A stretch of DNA of 22,196 nt, taken from Gemmatimonadota bacterium (GTDB lineage Bacteria; Gemmatimonadota; Gemmatimonadetes; Gemmatimonadales; GWC2-71-9). Positions 16,128 to 22,196 of this stretch are shown one piece after another (within the stretch, counting starts at the first letter, position 1; each line of letters starts with the position of its first letter). The position numbers and the translations under genes were made by a program. The DNA lies in assembly GCA_003220985.1 (NCBI GenBank), contig QHTY01000165.1, positions 1 through 22,196 of the forward strand, in the 5' to 3' direction. Below the pieces are notes generated by a model. It had not been told where the DNA came from. It saw nothing but the letters and a program-made list of their open reading frames with translations, and did no database searches.

Positions 16128-16996
16128 AGACGCTCGGCCGAAAAATCGGACCGGAACGCTTGCACCATGATGTCCTGAAATTCCTCGCGCGCCTGCGGTG
16201 ATGCCCACACTGCGCCGATCTGGTAATCGAAGCCGGCCTCGTTGAGGAGGCACAAGAAGTCCCCGAACTTCGCCTTGCCGTGATCGACGTGATGATGGTA
16301 TTCCACGACGAATTGCTTCACTTTTCGGATGACGCCGCTTTCGACCAGATCCCTGAGTACCACTCCTTCGGCGCCCTCGATGTCGAGCTTTACCAGATCC
16401 ACGGGTGTTCCGTTGACAAAGGCAGACAACTTCGTGCCGTCCACGATCGTGCTCTTGTAATCGGCCGCCGTCGTCCGCTGTGGATCCAGGCTCATGACCA
16501 GCGATCCGTTGCGACTGGCGGAAACGAAGAACTCGACGGCCCCCACCACGTCCGACAGCGCGACGTTATGCGGATGCACATCGGTCAGGTGATTCGCCTG
16601 AACGTTGCGTCGCAGCATCTCGAAGGTCGGCCGGTCGGGCTCGAAGCAATGAATGACGCTCCGCGGGTACAGCCACTTGAAGAACAGCGTGGCCATTCCG
16701 ATGTTGGCACCGCAATCGAAGATGAGCGGTTGATCACTCGAGGAATCGAACCAGTACTCGCTGCGGACGAAGATTTCCCGGAACAGGAAGTGCAGCGTCT
16801 CGTAGTCGAACGACTCGACGCGAAACCCGCAAAAGCGCTCGCGCCTGAGGCGCAGCAGCGGCGCAACAGTGACCAGCTTGAACGTGAGTCGCCAGTACGC
16901 GAGCAGAATGCGGGCTTTGCGCCCGGCCTTGTGCCGGCTGCGCAAGACGTGCGCGCTGTCAAACACCGCTCTCCCGAACGCTCGGAGGGGGTTCAC
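16124..16996 (-). CDS. FkbM-family SAM-dependent methyltransferase
   Basis: A 290-residue protein with the FkbM methyltransferase fold, which makes O-methyl groups on sugars or polyketides. Marks: RRERFCGFRVESFDYETLHF (51-70), a family opening; SAM motif IFDCGANIGMATLFFKWLYP (92-111); HCFEPDRPTF (116-125); HNVALSD (143-149); and LVKLDIEGAEGVVL (201-214). GTG 16996 is chosen because a strong sigma-54-like element ends 15 nt upstream and predicts transcription from about 17000. A GTG at 16966 with GGGAG just upstream is the alternative. Longer frames would run into the divergent GT4 gene. It is a single-gene unit. Its TAA overlaps the stop of the lipoprotein gene, so the two are convergent. Confidence 0.85.
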   Translation of the reverse strand: MNPLRAFGRAVFDSAHVLRSRHKAGRKARILLAYWRLTFKLVTVAPLLRLRRERFCGFRVESFDYETLHFLFREIFVRSEYWFDSSSDQPLIFDCGANIGMATLFFKWLYPRSVIHCFEPDRPTFEMLRRNVQANHLTDVHPHNVALSDVVGAVEFFVSASRNGSLVMSLDPQRTTAADYKSTIVDGTKLSAFVNGTPVDLVKLDIEGAEGVVLRDLVESGVIRKVKQFVVEYHHHVDHGKAKFGDFLCLLNEAGFDYQIGAVWASPQAREEFQDIMVQAFRSDFSAERL

Positions 16997-17010
16997 GCCT
17001 GTAGGCTCGT

Positions 17011-17026
17011 CGCAAGAGCAGTGCCC
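17011..17026 (-). promoter_or_regulatory. Sigma-54-like promoter of the FkbM methyltransferase gene
   Basis: The minus strand reads GGGCACTGCTCTTGCG: GGCAC at -24 and TTGC at -12 with GG-N10-GC spacing, one of the best matches in the window. The predicted start at about 17000 is 4 nt before GTG 16996. Confidence 0.6.
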
Positions 17027-17099
17027 CGGATGCCCGCGACATGCCGCCGGCTGTGGCGTCCACGCAACAGCCGGTCGTCCCGCACAAGGCGTCAAGGCA

Positions 17100-17115
17100 C
17101 GGTCTGCGTCTTGCA
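17100..17115 (+). promoter_or_regulatory. Sigma-54-like promoter of the GT4-deacetylase-GT4 operon
   Basis: The plus strand reads CGGTCTGCGTCTTGCA: GG at 17101-17102, ten bases, GC at 17113-17114. The -24 box is GGT rather than GGC, making this one of the weaker matches. The predicted start is about 17126, 7 nt before ATG 17133. A GAGG at 17122-17125 would then fall outside the transcript, so a second promoter is possible. Confidence 0.45.
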
Positions 17116-17132
17116 CCCTCGCGAGGCAACCC

Positions 17133-18296
17133 ATGAACATCCTGCTCCTCTGCGAGGGCGACGCTGAATCGTGGGACTCCTGGTCCGGAATCACCAAGAG
17201 CCTCGTGGATCATCTGCGCACGGCCGGTCACACGGTGATGTCGGGCGACGTCGACCTGGCCGGTGCAGATCGGTGGCTCGCGGCCGCACTGACGTTCGCG
17301 GTTGACCGGCGGCGCTGGGGCACTCGGTTCCATCTCAGCAGGCTACCGTTTCGGCTGCGCTCGCGACGGGCGGCTCGCCGCATCGCGGCGCACCGGAACC
17401 GCGTTGACGCCATCGTGCAGGTCGGGGCCACATTCAAACCGCTTGGCCGCGGGACCATTCCCTACTTTCTCTGCTGCGACTCGAACATCCGCATGGCCGA
17501 GCACGGCGCGCCGTGGGGCTATAGTGATGCGGTCACCCTGTCGCGCGGCGAGCTGTCGGTGGTGCGGGAGCGAGAGCTGAGCGTTTACCGCGACGCCGCC
17601 GGGATCTTCACGCTGAGTGAGCGCCTACGGCGTTCGTTCATCGAGGATCTCGAGCTGTCGCCGGCGCAGGTGCATGCCATGCTCGCCGGTCCCAATCTCG
17701 ATGTCACTCGGATTCCAACGACGTTTCCTCGTGATGCCGTGGACCACGCGCCCACGATTCTGTTCGTCGGCCGTCAGTTCCATCGCAAGGGCGGCGACGT
17801 GCTCATGGAGGCGTTCCGGCGCGTGCGGGAGCGCATCCCCGATGCGCGTCTTCTGATCGCCGGTCCGTCGTCCCTCGTGGTGCGGGAGCCGGGGATCACG
17901 GTGCTCGGCGACCTGAACAAGAATGACCAGGCCGGATGGGCCGCGCTCGTCGACGCATACGGATCGGCGGACGTCTTCTGCCTGCCGACGCGCTTCGAGC
18001 CGTTTGGGATCGCGTTCATCGAGGCCATGTACTTCGGTCTGCCCTGCGTCGGCACGAACGCGTGGGCCGTGCCCGAAATGATCGCTGACGGCGAGACGGG
18101 GTTCACGGTGCCAATCGACGACGTACCTGCCCTCACCGACCGCTTGCTGCGCCTGCTGACGGACCGCGCCCTGGCGCGCCGCATGGGAGAGGCCGGGCGG
18201 CTGCGCGCCCAGCGTCATTTCACGTGGGAGCGAGTCGTGCAGCGGATGATGCAGACCATCGAGCCGGTTGTCGGCGCGCTCCCCCGGGCGGGCTAG
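17133..18296 (+). CDS. GT4 family glycosyltransferase
   Basis: A 387-residue GT-B retaining glycosyltransferase. ATG 17133 follows GCGAGG at a fair distance. The N-terminal half has MNILLLCEGDAESWDSWSGI (1-20) and a Trp/Arg-rich acceptor region. The C-terminal half opens with ILFVGRQFHRKGGDVLMEAF (209-228), the nucleotide-binding strand-loop, and carries FEPFGIAFIEAMYFGLP (288-304), whose E289-x7-E297 pair is the family hallmark, then TNAWAVPEMIADGETGF. The sugar specificity cannot be read. It is the first gene of a three-gene plus-strand operon. The next ATG comes one base after its TAG. It diverges from the FkbM gene across a 136-bp gap that holds a promoter for each. Confidence 0.88.
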   Translation: MNILLLCEGDAESWDSWSGITKSLVDHLRTAGHTVMSGDVDLAGADRWLAAALTFAVDRRRWGTRFHLSRLPFRLRSRRAARRIAAHRNRVDAIVQVGATFKPLGRGTIPYFLCCDSNIRMAEHGAPWGYSDAVTLSRGELSVVRERELSVYRDAAGIFTLSERLRRSFIEDLELSPAQVHAMLAGPNLDVTRIPTTFPRDAVDHAPTILFVGRQFHRKGGDVLMEAFRRVRERIPDARLLIAGPSSLVVREPGITVLGDLNKNDQAGWAALVDAYGSADVFCLPTRFEPFGIAFIEAMYFGLPCVGTNAWAVPEMIADGETGFTVPIDDVPALTDRLLRLLTDRALARRMGEAGRLRAQRHFTWERVVQRMMQTIEPVVGALPRAG

Positions 18297-18297
18297 G

Positions 18298-19281
18298 ATG
18301 CCGGCGCTGCGATCCGCTGGCGCGATTCTGTGCTTCCACGGCATCACGAGTCCCGCCACGCCCGGGCAAAGCGAAGCGCACATGTCGCTGGCGGCGTTTC
18401 GAACCTTCATCGACGCCGCTCGAGAGATGGGACAGATCGTTCCCCTCCATGAGCTCGTACGCCGTCATCTCGCGGGACGCGGCACCGGCGGGCTGATCGC
18501 GATCACGGCCGACGACGCGTACGCATCCTTGCTGAGCGACGCGTCCGATTATCTGGCGCGCGAGGCAATCCCGCTGACAGTGTTCGTCGTGACGCAACCA
18601 GCCGCTGCAGGCACACGGTACTGGTGGGATCGGGTCGACGACCTGTTTCCCCAGGTCCCACGAGAGCGTTGGCGCCAATTCGAGGACGCCTGCGGCCTCA
18701 CCGACGGCTACCGCTGGGGACAGCCGGCCCGCTACGGTCCGCTGCGGCCGTTCCGTCAATGGATGCTGGCCACACACCAAGGTTGCTGGCCCGCGGCGCT
18801 CGAGCCGGAGCTCCAACGACTCGAGCGCGAGTTCGGCATCCAAACGGCACAGCGCTCCATGAGCTTCGAGGAGCTCGCGCGCTTCGCAAGCCTTCCCGCG
18901 GTCGACGTCGGCGTGCACACGCTCTCCCATCCGGTCCTGCCGCTGCTGACGGATCACGATCTTGGCCGTGAGATCTCGGCTGCGTACCAGATCTTGCGCG
19001 AGCATTTGTCCGGGGCCGTTCCCATCCTCGCCGTGCCGTTTGGTCTGTTCGACGAGCGCACGCTGAACGCAGCGCGAGCGGCGGGTATGGAGGCGTCCCT
19101 GACGCTGGCCGGCACGACCCTCAAACGCTACGCCGGGCGGGATGACTTGCCGCGATTCTGTCTCTGTCGCCAAGACCGCGCAACCAAGCTGCGCGCACGC
19201 CTGACCGGACTGTTTGACCTCGATCGCTGGTGGCGTGTTGCGGCCCGCCGATATCCGGCCTTACCCTCGGCCACGACGTGA
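18298..19281 (+). CDS. Polysaccharide deacetylase-like protein, variant NodB motifs
   Basis: A 327-residue protein starting at ATG 18298, one base after the preceding stop. CFHGIT (12-17) is the usual first strand of the fold. The catalytic motif reads TADDAY (70-75) in place of TFDDG, keeping Asp72 and Asp73. HTLSH (207-211) keeps both metal-binding histidines. Between the motifs is an insert of about 100 residues with many Trp, Arg and Pro (WWDRVDDLFPQVPRERW). Such inserts are seen in deacetylases of EPS clusters. It is likely an active metal-dependent deacetylase with its own substrate pocket. No signal peptide is seen, so cytoplasmic action is expected. Its TGA overlaps the GTG start of the following GT4 gene (GTGA). 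Confidence 0.8.
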   Translation: MPALRSAGAILCFHGITSPATPGQSEAHMSLAAFRTFIDAAREMGQIVPLHELVRRHLAGRGTGGLIAITADDAYASLLSDASDYLAREAIPLTVFVVTQPAAAGTRYWWDRVDDLFPQVPRERWRQFEDACGLTDGYRWGQPARYGPLRPFRQWMLATHQGCWPAALEPELQRLEREFGIQTAQRSMSFEELARFASLPAVDVGVHTLSHPVLPLLTDHDLGREISAAYQILREHLSGAVPILAVPFGLFDERTLNAARAAGMEASLTLAGTTLKRYAGRDDLPRFCLCRQDRATKLRARLTGLFDLDRWWRVAARRYPALPSATT

Positions 19282-20419
19282 AGGCGCGACTCGCCGGACT
19301 CCGGATCGCGCATCTGATCGAGACAAACGGACCGGGCGGCGCCGAGCGTATGCTCGTGCACATGGTCCAGGAGCTGCAGGCGGTTGGTTGCCAGAACCTC
19401 GTGATTGCACCGGCGGGAGGAGAGCAGTGGCTCCAGCAGCAGCTCGGCGGACGCGGTGTCACGGTGGAGCCATTTGTGCTCGACAAACCGGTCTCGCCGA
19501 AACTCGCCGGATGGCTGACCGCGCTCTTGCGACGGCATCGCATCGCGCTCGCCCACAGTCACGAGTTCACGATGGCCGTGTACGGTGCCTGGGCGGCCTG
19601 GCGTGCCGGGATTCCGCATGTCGCGACGATGCACGGCAGCCGCTACTACGCCGGACGCCTGCGGCGTCGCGTGGCACTGCGTGCGGCGTTCGCGGTCACC
19701 GGCAAAGTGGTCGCCGTTTCACACGCGCTCGCTCAACAACTCCGTCGCGACTTGTGGTTGCCCGCTTCTCGTGTGACTACCATCGGCAACGGCGTGCGCC
19801 CAGAGCACGCCCAAAGCTCGGACGTACGCCAGCAGCTCGGGCTCGGGCCCGAGGACCGCTTGGTCCTCGCCGTTGGCAACCTGTATCCGGTCAAAGGGCA
19901 TGGCTTCGCCGTGGAGGCGTTGGCGTCACTGCGCGGCGTGCATTTAGCCATTGCCGGCCGGGGCGACCTGGCGGACGCGCTTCGTGAGCAAGCAGCACGT
20001 CTCGGCGTCGCCGATCGCCTGCACCTCCTCGGCCTCCGCTCGAACATCGCGGATTTGTTGGCGGGCGCCGACGTGTTCATCCTGCCGTCGCTGTCGGAGG
20101 GACTCCCCATGGCCCTGCTCGAGGCGATGTTCGCCGGGCGTGCGATCGTTGCCAGCGACGTCGGTGATGTCCGTGCGGCGCTGGACGACGGTCGTGCCGG
20201 CACCCTCGTCCCCGCCGGGGACCCGCGCGCACTCGCATCCGCGATCCACGAGCTGCTCAATGCTCCGACGCGTGCTCGCGAACTCGGCGCGCGGGCCGAG
20301 CAGCGAGCCCGCAAGGAGTACGACGTCTCGCGCATGGTCACCCGGTACGTGACGGTCTATAAAGAACTGCTCGGGAGCGAGCCACATGCACCCGCCCCCG
20401 AGCAGCTACCTTCGCAATC

Positions 20420-20438
<19 letters not shown>
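19278..20438 (+). CDS. GT4 family glycosyltransferase
   Basis: A 386-residue GT-B glycosyltransferase. The start is taken as GTG 19278, coupled to the previous stop as GTGA and giving MKARLAGLRIAHLIE. Earlier in-frame starts would lie inside the deacetylase gene. Marks: ETNGPGGAERMLVHMVQEL (15-33), the donor-side glycine loop; AHSHEFTMAVYGAW (92-105); TMHGSRYY (117-124); VVAVSHALAQQL (144-155); IGNGV (169-173); AVGNLYPVKGHGFAVEAL (198-215); and E274-x7-E282 in SEGLPMALLEAM (273-284). It ends with a Pro/Ser-rich tail. It probably adds one sugar of the repeat unit. Its last 19 nt overlap the end of the right-edge gene on the other strand. Confidence 0.88.

Positions 20439-22196
<1,758 letters not shown>

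Noticed and set aside
17053..17060. Another GTGGCGTC copy as an extra sigma-54 promoter for the GT4 gene
   Set aside because: No GC or TTGC lies at the required ten-base distance, so it does not form a -24/-12 pair.
18220..19173. Minus-strand 317-codon frame opposite the third deacetylase
   Set aside because: It has no domain signature. The plus-strand frame has clear deacetylase motifs and coupled neighbours.

Overview
This window is a dense, high-GC accessory locus for building and exporting a surface polysaccharide (exopolysaccharide, capsule or O-antigen-like). It holds 19 genes or gene remnants and almost no non-coding DNA. The BIG2 and Fn3 repeat style of the right-edge secreted protein, the GC-rich coding, and the gene mix suggest Gemmatimonadota or a similar soil phylum. 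This is inference: there is no rRNA or housekeeping marker to confirm it.

Layout. (1) Left edge: the C-terminal end of an acyl carrier protein gene (+), tail-to-tail with a minus-strand operon. (2) 156-5513 (-): Wzx-type flippase, SGNH hydrolase, AcpS, a GT4 glycosyltransferase and a GT2 glycosyltransferase. The last two each carry a reading-frame break. (3) 5644-7733 (-): CelD/BcsL-like acyltransferase and a polysaccharide deacetylase. (4) 7846-9774 (+): AsnB-type amidotransferase. (5) 9767-12628 (-): ATP-grasp ligase, second deacetylase, formyltransferase. (6) 12731-16127 (+): O-antigen ligase/polymerase-like membrane protein, GT4, small secreted putative lipoprotein. (7) 16124-16996 (-): FkbM methyltransferase. 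(8) 17133-20438 (+): GT4, variant deacetylase, GT4. (9) Right edge (-): a large BIG2/Fn3 secreted protein, cut by the window end, whose C-terminal domain is a paralogue of the small lipoprotein.

How the genes fit together (inference from families): glycosyltransferases assemble a lipid-linked repeat unit. Deacetylases, formyltransferase, amidotransferase, ATP-grasp ligase, GNAT, FkbM and SGNH enzymes decorate it. The flippase moves it across the inner membrane, and the Wzy/WaaL-like protein polymerises or ligates it. The two secreted jelly-roll-like proteins may bind or cut the product outside the cell. ACP, AcpS, AsnB-like amidotransferase and GNAT genes recall the accessory set of exosortase (XrtA) polysaccharide loci, but no exosortase or PEP-CTERM protein is present here.

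The most notable signal is regulatory. Every transcription unit whose start lies inside the window (seven of seven) has a GG-N10-GC element, with TTGC at the -12 position in six, immediately upstream. This is the pattern of sigma-54 (RpoN) -24/-12 promoters. In six of the seven, the implied transcript start is only 2-7 nt before the start codon. The whole locus therefore looks like one sigma-54 regulon with nearly leaderless messages. No stretch over 300 bases lacks a gene; the largest gaps (about 100-140 bp) are the promoter regions described below. I saw no tRNA, rRNA, CRISPR array or insertion sequence.
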